A stretch of 64,000 nucleotides of DNA from Eleusine coracana subsp. coracana (Eukaryota; Streptophyta; Magnoliopsida; Poales; Poaceae): the NCBI GenBank assembly GCA_032690845.1, contig CM064429.1, positions 11,750,569 to 11,814,568 of the forward strand. The letters run 5' to 3'. This document shows positions 12,201-24,437 of this stretch, one piece after another. Position 1 is the stretch's first letter. Each line of letters starts with the position of its first letter. Both the position numbers and the translations under genes were made by a program. The notes under the pieces are model-generated. The model did no database searches. It was not told the DNA's origin and was given only the letters and a program-made list of their open reading frames with translations.

Positions 12201-13187
12201 GTATGGTGGGGACGAGGGAGCTATCTTGTGTTTATATGTTGATGACATCTTAATCTTTGGGACCAGCCTTAATGTGATTAAGGAGGTAAAAGATTTCTTG
12301 TCAAATAATTTTGAGATGAAAGATTTGGGAGAAGCAGATGTTATTCTTAACATCAAGCTGTTAAGAGAAGATAATGGTGGGGTGACTCTTGTACAGTCCC
12401 ACTATGTGGAGAAGATTTTGAGTCGCTTCGGATTCAGCGATTGTCAATCTGCTCCAACACCATATGACCCTAGTGTGCTATTGAGAAAAAATCGAAGAAT
12501 AGCAAGGGATCAATTAAAATATTCTCAGATCATTGGTTCGCTCATGTATTTAGCTAATGCAACAAGTCCTGATATCTCTTTCGCTGTGAGCAAATTGAGC
12601 CGGTTTGTTTCAAATCCGGGAGATGATCATTGGCATGCTCTTGAGAGAGTAATGCGCTATCTAAAAAGTACGATGAGCTATGGTATTCACTATACCGGGT
12701 ATCCGAGGGTACTAGAGGGTTATTGTGATGCCAACTGAATATCTGATGCTGATGAGATGTACGCCACGAGTGGATATGTGTTTCTACTTGGAGGTGGCGC
12801 TGTTTCCTGGAAGTCTTGCAAGCAGACCATCTTAACGAGGTCAACCATGGAAGCAGAACTAACAGCATTAGACTCCACCACAATTGAGGCCGAGTGGCTT
12901 CGTGATTTCCTTATGGAATTACCGGTGGTTGAAAAACCTATACCAGCTATTTCCATGAACTGTGACAACCAGACTGTGATAGTCAAGGTGAACAGTTCTA
13001 AGGATAACATGAAGTCATCTAGCATGTCAAAAGGCGGCTAAAATCTATCAGGAAAATAAGAAACTCCGGAGTAATAGCGTTGGACTATGTCCACACGTCT
13101 AAAAATCTAGCAGATTAATTCACAAAGGGGTTGTCACGTAATGTGATAGACAGTGCATCGAGTGAGATGGGCATGAGACCCACTTGA
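9069..13187 (+). pseudogene. Copia gag-pol polyprotein, multiply broken
   Basis: The second leader ATG at 9069 opens a frame that turns into gag by 9275 (PERHFSVRGFAAALK). Gag ends with a CCHC knuckle, CFVCGNSEHWASAC, near 10016. The aspartic protease motif WWMDTGANVHVC follows (10180), then the pre-integrase HC region (IWHSRLCH, HTCVQSK), the integrase core with HTDLC, SDRGGEYF and ESNGIAERKNRT, reverse transcriptase with VHQMDVKTAFLHG and YVDDILIF, and RNase H with EAELTALDS. In-frame stops lie at 9471, 10918, 11437, 12034, 12736 and 13116; frameshifts near 10310, 10838 and 13033. Of the six stops, five are explained by C-to-T or G-to-A changes. The protein would have copied and integrated the element through a virus-like particle; this copy cannot. 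Confidence 0.92.
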
Positions 13188-13731
13188 TAGACTATTTCAG
13201 CGGTAACCTGTTCCATGTGATCGGAGATCTCATGAAGTAGAATGGAGAAATAAGCTGAAACTAGTTTGAGAGGAAAGACCCTTTATCGGTCCGTCTCAGA
13301 TGTACTTCTTTCCTATGCTGTATGGTAGGCTGGTTTTCTTTTACCTTAATATGTTCCAATGGCTTATGAGAAGCAGAGATATCGACCTACAGGATATCCC
13401 TCGAGGAATGCACCTGTATGAGTTCGACTGCTAGTCACAGTACGTGAGATGGTGGGAATCTCTAGATGCTCATGAAAGGCCAGGAGTTTAACTTATATGC
13501 TCCAACCAGAAGGGATGCTCTTGGCCACCTAGTATCAGTAAAGAGTTTTGGTGAAACCTTCTTCGCACAAAATTGTCAATTCAAGGCTTAGTCCATTGTT
13601 CAGTTGTGAAAAGGCGTAACTTCTACTCTAGATAGATGTTCAACTTAACAGTCTCTATCGAAACACTGGTATATCAAATGACAGAAGGGAATGCGAGAAC
13701 ATTTATTATGAACTCTAGACTTGGTGGGGAT
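13188..13731 (+). other. Copia 3' untranslated region with polypurine tract
   Basis: No reading frame continues after the pol end. The stretch finishes with the purine run GGTGGGGA (13723-13730), which directly precedes the 3' LTR and fits the priming site for plus-strand synthesis. Confidence 0.8.
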
Positions 13732-14112
13732 TGTTAGATATAATATGGGCTGGCCCATATTTTATTTAATAATTATTAAAGTCTAGGCCCATATTAAATG
13801 TAACAGTTTAATCCTATATGCAGTACTTACTGCATGTTGACTCAACTTAATAGGTGGACTCTCGTTACACCTATTAGAGAAGTTAAGAGGGGCTAGAGGC
13901 GAGCCAAACGCGCGCGTGCGCCGCCGCCGAGCTGAGCCGAGCCGAGCCGAGCCGTGACGAGCGAGCCGTGTCGTGTCGTGCCGCGCGTTTGGAAGTTTTG
14001 CAGCGTGGAAACGGAAAGGCAAGATTCGAGGAAACTGAAATCCGGTTTTGATTGCTGCATGTCGGTTTCCCGTTTCATCGCCTGTAGTTTTCTATCTCCT
14101 CGCCTGCAGTCT
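13732..14112 (+). repeat. 3' LTR of the Copia element, truncated
   Basis: It matches the 5' LTR from TGTTAGATATAATATGGG through the GC-rich GAGCC repeats and the GGAAGTTTTGCAGC block. Similarity ends at CTCGCCTGCAGT, just before the LTR's TATA-like box would appear. Unrelated GC-rich DNA follows. Confidence 0.9.
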
Positions 14113-15102
14113 CCACCAACACTGCCCAGCCGCGCCACTTCTGTCGTGCTCTGTTAGCAGGGCGCCGCAGCAGGTCGCGGCAGCAGATCCCGCTCCTCCA
14201 AGGCGAGAGCGAATTGGCAGCTGGTGACGCGGAGAGCCGGCGACGGCGGTGGCAGGGCGCCGAGAGCGAAGGGGCAGCTGGCGACACGGAGAGCCGGCGA
14301 CGGTGCTCCTCCTCGAGGTCCGACACCGAGGGCCGAGAGCCGATCTGGGTTAGTGTTGGGTGCGTGCGGTGCGCCCGGTTCGTGTTGGGTGCGTGCGTGC
14401 ACGAAATAAGCGTGCGGTGCGTGTGATTAGGCTTTTTGGTCTGTTGCTTTTATGGCATTGACACGATTTTTTTTAATGGAACATTGACAAGATTTATTTG
14501 AGCATAATGGTGTACTGTAGAGCTCAGGTGGACAGCTGCGTATGTGTGTGTGCGGTGCGTGCGTGCGCCCCGTCACAACTTGTGGGCGCAGCGAGACACC
14601 GTCAAACTGATCCTTGACGGGGCAGGGAAAACCGACACTACTTTTAGTGACGGCAGTTTAGGCCCCGCCAGAAGTTGTTCCAGTGACGCGGACGGGAAAA
14701 CCGTCGAACAGAGCCGTGACGGGGACGGGAAAACCGACACTAATGTTTTTGACGGAAATTCACTCCCCGTCACAAATTGTTGCAGTGACGACAAACTTTA
14801 GGAAACGTCGAATATAGTACTGACGGGGAAGGAAAAACCGACACTAAATATTACTGACGGAGTAGGAAAAACCGTCACAACGAGGAACAGTGACGGCGTG
14901 CTCGTAAAACCGTCACAAAAAATTGTGACGGTTTAGCAGAACCCGTCATATGGACTGACTATTGTGACGGTACTCCAGAATTGCGTCACTACTATTGCTC
15001 CCCAGCAGAATAGTGGTGACGCGTTATTAGAAAGCCGTCACTAATTCTGTACCAGTGACGAAGTTATTTTATGCGTCACTAAAGCTCTTTTTTTTGTTAG
15101 TG
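14113..15102. mobile_element. CACTA element end with GTGACGG-type subterminal repeats
   Basis: The right end reads GTTAGTG at 15102; on the other strand this is CACTAACAAAAAAA, a CACTA terminus. From about 14590 to 15085 there are many copies, in both orientations, of GTGACGG and ACCGTCAC with an A-rich neighbour (for example 14880, 14930, 15030), the typical subterminal pattern of grass CACTA elements. The GC-rich part at 14113-14430 holds a roughly 57-bp imperfect repeat (GAGAGCCGGCGACGG at 14231 and 14290). No left CACTA end was found, so the element is truncated or fused to the Copia LTR. Confidence 0.65.
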
Positions 15103-16589
15103 GTGGAGACATTGTAGTACTTGGAGCTATTACAGTTTCATCGCCATCACTGGCGAAGGTTGAATTGGAAATAAGAGGGGGCCGGTCAATGTAATTTGGC
15201 AAAAACAAAAGCATAAATAGTAGTGTTTTACTGTTTATTCAATCGTAATTTGGTGATGGCATGGCAGGGGGAGCCAAGGCCTTACTAGCCCCAACTAAGC
15301 TTCGCCATTGATCGCCATCATCAGCGTTGGCACTTCTCTTATTTTGTTACATCCGCTAACATGGAACGACTTCGGTTCCTTTTTTTGTTTAAGAAGAGTT
15401 TTATGATACATATTATCACTAATAATTTACTGATACTAATAGTTAGGATAGTAATGTAATTGAGTATTTGCATTACAATGTCATCAAGGTTAAAATAGAA
15501 ATTTGATCTGTGCCGCTCCCTGCATGTTTGCATCCCACTGGCGCCGCCCCTCCCGCCGTTGCGGCTGCTCCTCTCGCCGCCGCTTTTAATTCTGGATCCA
15601 TATCCAGCTCCTCTAACCCGACATGCCTGGAGTCCTGGACCCTATACGTGAGCTTGAATATACATACGGTGTATTCCTACACATGGCGACAAACAAAGTT
15701 GGCAAGTGATCAAACGCAGCCTCTAATCACGACCAAGTCAGCCTTTATTTGCCTTGCCACTCAACGAACCTGCTCCGCGATTATCTTGCCGTGAATCCGT
15801 AGTTGATTCCATCGTATTTTATGGTCGGCTGTAGTGCGACATGGAGATACGTACTCATGACGGACTGGAATAGACACAACAGGTTAACTCAGATTTTTTT
15901 TTTACCGAATGAACGTTTTCACCCAGAGATTAGTTAGTTTCTATCGCCTCGAGATTCATACAGCCTAAAAGAAAGTAGCGTAGCACATCTCTGCAATTTT
16001 GATTTTTTCCATACTACCCTAATAAAATCATTACTACGTCAAATTACTTATGGTATTAGTAGTGGGTAATAACTAATCTGGATCATTGAATTATAATTAC
16101 TATCTAATTACTACAAGTAATTACTGGTAGTAATATGTACCGTAAAACTCCTCTTTTTTGCAACATACTACTACAATGAAAATAAACAAATGATTAAATT
16201 GCACACAGAACAATAATGATATATAAGAGTCACAAGATTTAAGCTGCTAGCCACACCTACACACCACCATATATAAGATTATAATTGACAACACTCACCC
16301 TAGAATGTTGAAGGAAAAAAACAAGACTGGACCAAAAAGGTCCGTAATTGGCAAAAAGAAAAAACATATAAATCTGCACCCAAGAGATGAGGTATCTAGG
16401 TGTCTAACTCTAGTGTTTTTTTTGCCAATTCATTCACAGCGGATGCGCAGGAAAGGATCATGAGCAATCATATGGTGCTGCTATCATACACATGTTTATT
16501 GGTGATGAGCAGGTGTTTTCATCCTCTTCAATGAAACAAAACGAGAAAGAGAAGCTCAGCATTGAAAGTCCATCAAAAGATAAGACTAC

Positions 16590-16786
16590 AAGGTCAGTTT
16601 CTGCTTGTAATTGCAATTGCTTCCAATCTGATGGTTTGCAAGTCTAATGAGAATCATGGAAGCAAGAGAAATTATGAGCAACCTATTGCTGTATATAATA
16701 TTATTTCTTGTTCAGAACCAGGGACAAAATTTTCACAACACAAGTTGATTATGCCAGTACCAGAAATAACAGCTATCTAAAACAAT
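16590..16786. repeat. Diverged direct duplication, copy 1
   Basis: This copy shares CTGATGGTTTGCAAG, AGCAAGAGAAATTATGA and CAGTACAAGAAA-like phrases, in the same order, with 17228-17424. The copies differ by many substitutions and small gaps, so the duplication is old. Confidence 0.65.
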
Positions 16787-17227
16787 ATAAATTTGAATAT
16801 GATCAGGAGGACACTTCATGGATATCATGCAGTTAGAATTAAATTGGAGAAGATATGGATCACCTGTGGGCGTGACGTATGATGGACCACCGCTGGGCCT
16901 TGTGCGTCGCGCACATAGAAATTAGATTGGTTAGAGATGCATCACTTGCAGCCGTGACGATGAACACCGATGTGTCATGTTAAATTCTTACCTAAATCAA
17001 AGCGAAATTCTTCCCTGCTATCTCTTTCCCTTCTTGTTTTTTTGTCCCTGTTCTACCAGCCGTAACATGCACAAGGCCCAGCCCACGGCCAAGAAAAGTG
17101 CAGAATGATGGAAAACACAGCTAGACAAAAGTGTCAGGGTAAGAACCAAGATTTCATGGGTCATTTGGTGATGCCACACCACCAGCCACTATATTGAAGG
17201 AAAGGAGAAGCGTATAAGATCAATATT

Positions 17228-17424
17228 ACAAGCTGGTTGGTTCTCCTTGTAATACCAATTGATCCTAACCTGATGGTTTGCAAGTTTATTAATGATAATC
17301 ATTCAAGCAAGAGAAATTATGACCAACGTATTGGAAATTCTCTTGTTCAGAAGAGGAACACATTATTCTCAGTTGCACAATATGATTACGCCAGTACAAG
17401 AAACAACAAAAAACTAACTATATG
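17228..17424. repeat. Diverged direct duplication, copy 2
   Basis: Second copy of the 16590-16786 block, about 640 bp downstream in the same orientation. No coding pattern is conserved between the two. Confidence 0.65.
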
Positions 17425-18824
17425 ATCCCACCTGTCCTGAGAGATTTCATGGCAAAAGCTGAAGGAGTGAGGGTACCTGCAGGCTGCAATATCAAATGTT
17501 ACTGTCAGCCATAATAGAGAAAGATGTTGATTACAATCTTGATAGGCAATGCAACCAGGGTCATCTAAAATTTGATCCTGCACTGTCTTGCAGCGATCTT
17601 AACAATTAAATTAAAGCAACAACCAGACAATGCAATCAAGCAGTGAAAGGCCACATGGAACCATACATTCATACTGTGATGTGCGATCAGGGGCCAAAAG
17701 AAACATTTATGTATATTAGCGATCATCATCTACTACGATCATCAAGTCCAAAAAAAACTTGAGAAGACCAAGGATATATACCAGGCACTAGAGGAAGCTG
17801 CCGTAGTCCTCGTCACGCTATGCCGCAGCCTTCCTCGCCATGTTCCCCTGTAGGCCATTGACCATATGGCAGCATGCGACGGTGGGGTGCCTGATAGGCG
17901 GCAAAGATGGTGATCGGATGATAAGATGGTTTGGGTGATGGTCAGGCTCGATGTCGATGACATCTCCATCAGGGTACGCACATGCGTTTCGCCGACCTGC
18001 GGCTTGATGTTCAACCTACGCCGCAATCAAGTTGTGCATGCCGCGATCGTCCGAAGAACATTCGATTGACTTGTTGGGAGCTAGGATTCTTCAACGATCA
18101 AGAGTTCTACTTGACGGTGAAAAGTTTCCAGTGTGTGGAGGTAAATCTCGGACATACATGTTGTGAGAGGTGGCAAATTGAGTGTACATGGGGCCATGGG
18201 AAGGAGAGAAATACTATCTCGTAGACTACATTGGGAGGTGCAGAGGTAGTGGACACGGAGTCCTGATGGTGCAAGAGGAGAAAAGCGAACACCACCATTT
18301 TTATTAGGTACGTGATGATCTCGGAGGGGCGCTGTGGGCTGAGTGGGCAGGGGGCAGAAAAACAATAGAAGAAACATCCTCACCGTAATTAATATATAGT
18401 AGAGATGAAAAAACTACAGAGCCGTCGTACACCCGAAACCGGTTTTGGCGCATGCGAATGTGGGTGTGAATTGCATATATTGAGGGCACATATCTTGTCG
18501 TGGGCTCCATCCATCCTAAACCTGCCCTGTTGCTATTTTGAATATTTTATTGTTTCAAGCTCGTGATAACAAATGATATTTTGCTAGTATAAATAAATGG
18601 AGGAGTAGATTACTAATTAAAGATAAAGTTCTCCAAAACTCATTCTCGCAGAGCTGTTCCATCTTCCATCTAGCCACGTCGGTTCATTGCGAATCATTCT
18701 CGCAGAGCTGTTCCGTACCGAACTACACACTAGACCTCATTGGGATAGACGAGTATCGGCGCAGGTCGGCGCGGGTTAACGTGGGTCGAGGGAACAAATA
18801 CACGCGTGGACCGAAACACTCGTC

Positions 18825-19815
18825 ATGGGCCGAAACTGCGTTTGGGAGCGACGTGGGTCGAAAAGAGTCACTCCCAATACACGCCAATTGACGTGGGAAT
18901 TGAGCGGCTCCACCAGAGGTCGGGACCGTTCTCCTCGTCCTCTCGTTCTTGACTCAGAACAACGGCGGCGGCTCCTTGCCTTCTCCGGACTGAAAGCAGC
19001 GGCGGCGACTCTCCGGACAGACGGTGGTGGCTGCTGCTCTTTGAACGGACGCCGGCGACTGTGTGTAACCCTTCCTCCTCCTCCTCCTCCTCCTCCTCCC
19101 TCTCCCACTTCGTTCAAGCATTCTAGGGTTCTGTATATTGAGAAGACTCTTGCATATGTGCCATAGATCCATGGAGAAGAAGGTACCCGGCGGCAGTCCT
19201 CCCCATCGACGCGACTCCTACGCCCTCCTGGTACTCTCCCTCCTCTTCTTGCTGCAATTCGCCCTCCTCCCCTTAGGCGCTATTTTCTTTGGTTACTGTT
19301 CTTGATTGGTACAAATAGAGGGAGATTCGTTGTGATAGGATACTGTGGCCACAGTAATAACTTGCATTTGCAAACTATCTTAAGTCAGTAAAGGGCATTT
19401 CACTGAAATTGTTGGTCTGATGTTAGATCCTGTGATAGATACTTTCGTATGTATTCTGCCATATGAATTTGCAAGCAAAGATTTATTGCCCGTGTTTTGT
19501 TTGTGATTCTAATTATAGAGAATTGGCCATATGAATTTGCAAGCAAAGATCCTGTCATAGATACTTATGTATGAATTCTGCCATATGAATGTACAAGCAA
19601 ATATACTTTCGTATGTATTCTGCCATATGAATTGGCTGCAGTTATAACTTGCATTATTGAGGCCTTTCTGGTTACATTCCTTTGTCTAGGGGGCAACTTG
19701 ACGTGTTGAAACTGAAACTCACGGGTCAGTTACATTTATCACTATAGCCACAACACTTGCTTTTGGATGTAAATTATTTTTGTTACAATATAAATATTAG
19801 TTACTTTGTAGCAGA
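18825..19815 (+). other. Possible 5' region of the Harbinger-type gene
   Basis: GC-rich from 18730 to about 19260, with a CCT microsatellite at 19075-19099 and short frames that look like untranslated leader. From 19320 it is AT-rich. At 19430-19640 the phrase GTATGTATTCTGCCATATGAAT and neighbours occur three times as an imperfect repeat. No terminal inverted repeat for the downstream transposase was found. Confidence 0.35.
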
Positions 19816-20922
19816 ATGGGATCAGCAAGGGAGCATTTGATTAGGAGGAAAGAAGAGGATGATGATGAATTGATGTTGGTCCTCTTACCTAGTTTACATC
19901 TTTTGGGTTGTAGTACTAGAAGAGAGAAAAGACCAAGGCACACATCTACCCGCACTGGAAAGCAACTTATGCAAGAAGTTCTTAATGGACATGAAAAGGA
20001 TTGTTGTATAGCATTTCGTATGGAACCAAATATTTTTAGAAAGATTGTTTCCATCTTAAAACTGAGAACCTCCTACGTGATACAAGAGGCATGAGAATGG
20101 ATGAGCAGTTAGGAATGTTCATGTTTATGCTATTGCACAATGCCAGCTATGAGGATCTGCAATATGAATTCAAGCATAGTGGGGAAACCACCCATTGGCA
20201 CATCAATGCAGTTTTTGAAACTATTCCTGCCCAAGCCAACCCTTACAGCTGAACCACATTTGAAGATGTGGTAATCTTCCCTTACTTTGAGGTGAATAAA
20301 TTCACACATTCATGTTACTTATTGTCAATCTATTTCTCTTAGAGAATGTAGCTCACAATTCATATTTACTTTAATATTTCAGAATTGCCTCGGGCCATTG
20401 ATGGCACTCATGTTCCTATCACTATAGCCAAGGCCAAGCAAGCTCCATATAGGAACAGAAAGGGCACACTGAGCCAAAATGTCATGTTGGCTTGTGATTT
20501 TGACCTTAACTTCACTTTTATCTCTTGCGGTTGGGAAGGATCAGCCACTGATGCTAGGGTGCTATGGTCTGCATTGTTTGGGGGTTTTCGTGTACCGGAA
20601 GGAAATTTTTTCCTTGTTGACGGTGGTTACGCAAACATGCCATGTTTCCTTGCTCCTTACTGTGGTGTTAGATACCATCTCAAAGAGTTTGGACATGGTC
20701 ACCGACGACCAAACAACTATACATAATTGTTTAACCACCGTCATGGGGTTTTGAGGAATCACATAGAAAGGGCAATAGGAGTGTTGAAGAAACGGTTCCC
20801 AATTTTAAAAGTAGGGACACATCATCCTACGACAAATCAAGTTAAGGTACCAATAGGTACTGAGGTCTTACACAATGTTATCCGTATGCATCATGGGGAC
20901 GAAGAGTGGTTGCACAACTAAC
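19816..20922 (+). pseudogene. PIF/Harbinger-type transposase (DDE_Tnp_4), broken
   Basis: The frame starts with MGSAREHLIRRKEEDDDE and holds the N-terminal helical part up to FRMEPNIFRKIVSIL. A one-base loss near 20063 shifts the frame into RDTRGMRMDEQLGMFMFML. An intron-like gap (about 20290-20383, GTGAAT to TTTCAG) precedes the catalytic domain: AIDGTHVPI has the first acidic residue, FFLVDGGYANMPCFLAPY the second, and RNHIERAIGVLKKRFP the glutamate. GWEGSATDARVL is another family hallmark. An in-frame stop lies at 20724. The residues needed for DNA cleavage are therefore visible, but the frame is interrupted at least three times. It resembles HARBI1-like nucleases; the 3-bp target duplication and ends were not identified. 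Confidence 0.85.
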
Positions 20923-21191
20923 CAGATAATATACCTCCTGCCTCATGTGGACCTTCCCGAAGGAGACACTAACTACAACAATGATGTGGCCTCTCTTAGC
21001 AGTTAGATACAAAATGGGAATGTCATGAGAGATGCAATTGCATTGCAGATGTGGGAGGATTATTCTCATAACCGGCGATGATGATGATGGTTTATCTTAT
21101 TTGCACTTTGTATTGTAACCAAAATAGGAATGCTACAAGTGATGTAATAATTATTAATATGATGTAATAAACATGTTCTCCTGTTTGTAAT

Positions 21192-21637
21192 TTGTGCAGA
21201 TAGTTCATCCCCCAAAGCAAATATCTACTACTACATCCTCAATAAGGGATGCCTCTACTTCATGAAGGGACAAAAGGGCTGCTGATGAGAAAGATGTAGA
21301 GCCTACTGCCTCAGGAGCTACAGGTGCTAAGGTTGGACAAAAGCGCAAGCAAAATGCAGATGTCGCTGACATGATGGGAAGGTACCTTGAGTTGAAAACA
21401 AAGCAAACAGAGGAGGAACTGGCCGAGCAAGAAAGAGCTAAAGCTCAGGCAGAAGGTACTGATTTTTCTATCAAGAATTGCAATGTTGTACTTGCCACAA
21501 TGGAAGACTTGTCATGCGAAGAGAGAGAAGACGCTTATGATGTTTTCAAGGACGTTCAGAACAGGGAGATCTTCATGACTGCAGATCCCACTTCACGCTT
21601 AATATGGCTAAAGAAAAAAATTGTAAGTGTTAGTTAA
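21192..21637 (+). pseudogene. C-terminal part of a Myb/SANT-like Harbinger accessory protein
   Basis: The frame 21371-21637 contains FSIKNCNVVLATMEDLS, EEREDAYDVFKDVQNREIFM and RLIWLKKKI. This is the C-terminal pattern of Myb/SANT-like proteins that accompany plant PIF/Harbinger transposases and are also found as host L10-interacting Myb-type proteins. Upstream in the same frame, from about 21192, is a Ser/Thr/Lys-rich linker with one TGA stop. The DNA-binding N-terminus is missing. It lies 0.3 kb after the transposase relic on the same strand, so both probably come from one element. Confidence 0.6.
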
Positions 21638-23416
21638 CTTCTTTTCTGCCTTCACATGATCAGATCACACATTCTAATTATCTGCCTTCACATGATCAGT
21701 ATCACACTATTTATCACTGAGGGAAAAATATTTGCTACTACTAGGTATTTTTGGATGTTGAAACAGACTCCTTGTTCTAGGAAAACTTGCATAATCTGAA
21801 AATATAAGTGGGCAGAAACTGACCATAAAGTAGATATTTAATGAAATTTAATTCTGATTGCATAGCAACATGTAGAGAGTGCTTAATTTCAAACTTAATA
21901 TCTGTCATTCATGGCGTATATGTCTTGAATTGTCTATAAGTGTGTTTCATGATGTATCTGTGATAAAGTGAAAACTATGGTGGTAAAGTTTTAACCATGT
22001 AGCTGTTCATTTTCATGCAGAGGCTGATGAACTCAAGTTCTTAGCTGGTGCCTAGAGACCAAGGTTTGTAACCTTAGGAAGCATCACATTATTCTTGCAT
22101 TGGAGACTATTCAATTCTCGCAAGCAACCGTATAGTATATGTTTTTGCTGCCGCGTTGTGCTTGCATTGGCCTATCGCTTGGAAAATTATTTTACTAGTT
22201 CTAGTCATTATACCTTGCAAGTAACTGATGTCATATGGACTATGCACATTGGATAATATCGGTAGCGGTTGTACCTTAAATTAATCTGCATATATCATAT
22301 CATTAGCTTCTTCTATTACATGATGTTCGGTACAAGACTGCTTTGTTGCTTTTGATAAATCTTTGTTGCTGAAGTTTACAACAATTTATGTTCAATCAGC
22401 ATTATTTCATCTCTTTTTAACCCACATACATTCTACCCCTAACTTATGTTTCTTTGTTTCATAGGATTTGATATCAGGGGGATTCATGTTGCTTTTGATA
22501 AATCGTGGAGACCAGTGTCTGTTTACTCAGCTTAGCTGCAAAGACGGATCAAAGTGCATGACTTGTGTTAATTGGTTACTTGTGATTGGTCTAAGTTTTT
22601 GTGAGTTGTTCCTGTATTGATATAGATATCTAGATTTTTTTTTTACTTTCAGTACTACCTGCTACTTTAGCTGTTGTTTTTGGTAGAAAAGAATAGCTGC
22701 TCTCTGCTAATAAAAAAATACATTTATCATTAGTTGGTATTTTATGCTCTGAATATGGCAATAATGCAAGAACAAGACGTGTTCATTTTTTGTCTTTCTG
22801 AGAATATGATAATTTCCATATTCTTTCTGAGAATATGATAATTTCCTATATTCTATTCTTTCTGAGAATATGATAATTTCCTATATGATTTATTGTTTTG
22901 ATGTCTTTCATTTTTTGAGTGAGATTTAAAGTAGTTTTAGCGTTGGCAGAAGTATTGGCTAGTTGCCTTTCGTATGCAGTTTCTATTGACATGTGTGTTC
23001 GGCTGTCAGTAAATTCCCTAGCACACTAGCACCCGTCAAATGATGCACGCATGAACCTTCGTTAGACTGACCGCACCGGCACATTTATCAAAAATGGGAG
23101 TTGCATCGGGATACTGTAAAGCACCCGCTACACCAAGCTCGGCTCATGGTTCCTCTAAATCTAGCAGCGCTATCCACCGATATGGCGTGGGGCCCATATA
23201 CTGCGCGCCTGTCGAGAGATGCACCGAAGCACCGCAAAGCCACCACCACCGTCGCTTGGGGCCGGATCCGGAGGAGAGGGGCGGCGTGGAGGGGGCCGGC
23301 AGGCCGAAGGAGAGGCAGGGGGACGGTGCACACACCCAATCCATGGATTAAAAATGATGGTGCACGCACCGGGGTAACCCAATTCACGTCGGGTGCATGT
23401 TACACGGGTAACTGCT
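21638..23416. other. Non-coding DNA with a small tandem repeat
   Basis: AT-rich, no gene recognised. Around 22793-22883 the phrase TTCTGAGAATATGATAATTTCC occurs three times in tandem with small spacers. From about 23060 the DNA becomes GC-rich and belongs to the region upstream of the acyl carrier protein gene, before the CACTA insertion split it. Confidence 0.5.
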
Positions 23417-23459
23417 CCCCGACTTGCCAAACGAAGCCTACAGTAGATAGGACGACACG
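23417..23459 (+). repeat. Displaced promoter-repeat unit of the acyl carrier protein gene
   Basis: It reads CCCCGACTTGCCAAACGAAG and so on to GGACGACACG. The same unit occurs three times in tandem at 26925-27080, on the other side of the CACTA element. Confidence 0.85.
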
Positions 23460-24437
23460 ATTGGGTGCACGCACCGGGATCAACCCAATTCCACCATCAT
23501 TTTCAATCCAACGTGGATTGGGTGCACGCACCGGGGTCAATCCAACACTACCACAAAACGGTTTTTTCATGTGTGTGAGTTATTTTCGTGAGAGGCATAA
23601 AAAAACCTCCACGATTATTGTCTTTTTTCGTGAGATTGTAACAAAACCGTCACCAAAATTGATTTCTGTGGCGGGTGTTTTACACCGTCACAAAAATTAT
23701 ACTTATCGTGAGAGTAGATACAAACCTCCATGAAAATTGAATATCCGTGAGGGTGCTCGACCTCCATGAAAATGTTTTCATTTGGGCGCCAATGTCCCGC
23801 GCACTTTGCTGCTCATCCCGCACAACAAAGCTTCTCTTTTCTTTTCTTTTCTTCTCACGCCACTTCAACACAGGCACAACACCACATTTCTTAAGAAAAA
23901 AAGAAAAAACCAACGCCTCCACCTTTCTCTTTCTTGTCCAACGAGAAACTCACTCATCTTCCCATCACCAGCAATCCTCAAGTTCTCCCCCAATGTCCAG
24001 CTCGCCCCAAGCTTCTCCACCCTCAAATCCCATGGTCTCTAGATCGCCCCCAGCCTGATTCCCCAGCAGCCTTGCATCTAGCAGCCACGCCACCATGTAC
24101 TGACCTAAATCTCATATGTCCACCCCCAAATCTAGCCCTAGGTCTTACAACCCCACAAGCTGCCACCTTAAATCCGTCATTAGGGCTCATAGGCCGACGT
24201 CTCCACCCCCAAATCCAAGTCTCTATCGAGCAAGCAAGTCCTCCATCGGGTCTCCATCACGTGCTTTCCTGTATCTACTTCGAACACGCCCGGTGCTGCT
24301 GCCCCACGCTTGAACCTGCTGCACTAACTGAAGACCTTCAAGTGCTACTACTGGAGGAGGCTGCATCTCTCAATCTCCTCAGCGCTTCTCACTTTTAAAA
24401 TTTAGGTAACATAATCTCACTTACTGAAAGTGTAATT

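Larger units (their letters stand above)
7586..14112 (+). mobile_element. Ty1/Copia LTR retrotransposon, decayed, 3' LTR truncated
   Basis: The same sequence, beginning TGTTAGATATAATATGGG, opens the 5' LTR at 7586 and the 3' LTR at 13732. Between them lies a gag-pol in the Copia order protease, integrase, reverse transcriptase, RNase H. A polypurine tract precedes the 3' LTR. The 3' LTR stops matching at about 14112, so its end and the right target duplication are lost. Nine mismatches in the first roughly 190 bp of the two LTRs, plus many stops, show an old insertion. Confidence 0.92.
15103..18720. other. AT-rich intergenic stretch, no gene recognised
   Basis: No reading frame resembles a known protein. 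The region includes a very AT-rich block near 16010-16140 built on TAATTACTA-like phrases, a diverged direct duplication (16590-16786 and 17228-17424), and a mixed-composition part at 17740-18300 with short frames only. Near 18632 and 18689 the 20-mer CATTCTCGCAGAGCTGTTCC occurs twice. Confidence 0.5.

Noticed and set aside
18825..19166. 113-codon frames on both strands in GC-rich DNA
   Set aside because: Low complexity (Arg/Gly/Pro-rich) frames caused by GC bias and a CCT repeat; no domain and no codon pattern of a real gene.
23094..23733. Long overlapping frames at 23.1-23.7 kb
   Set aside because: They cross the CACTA end at 23546 and a promoter repeat; the composition explains them.
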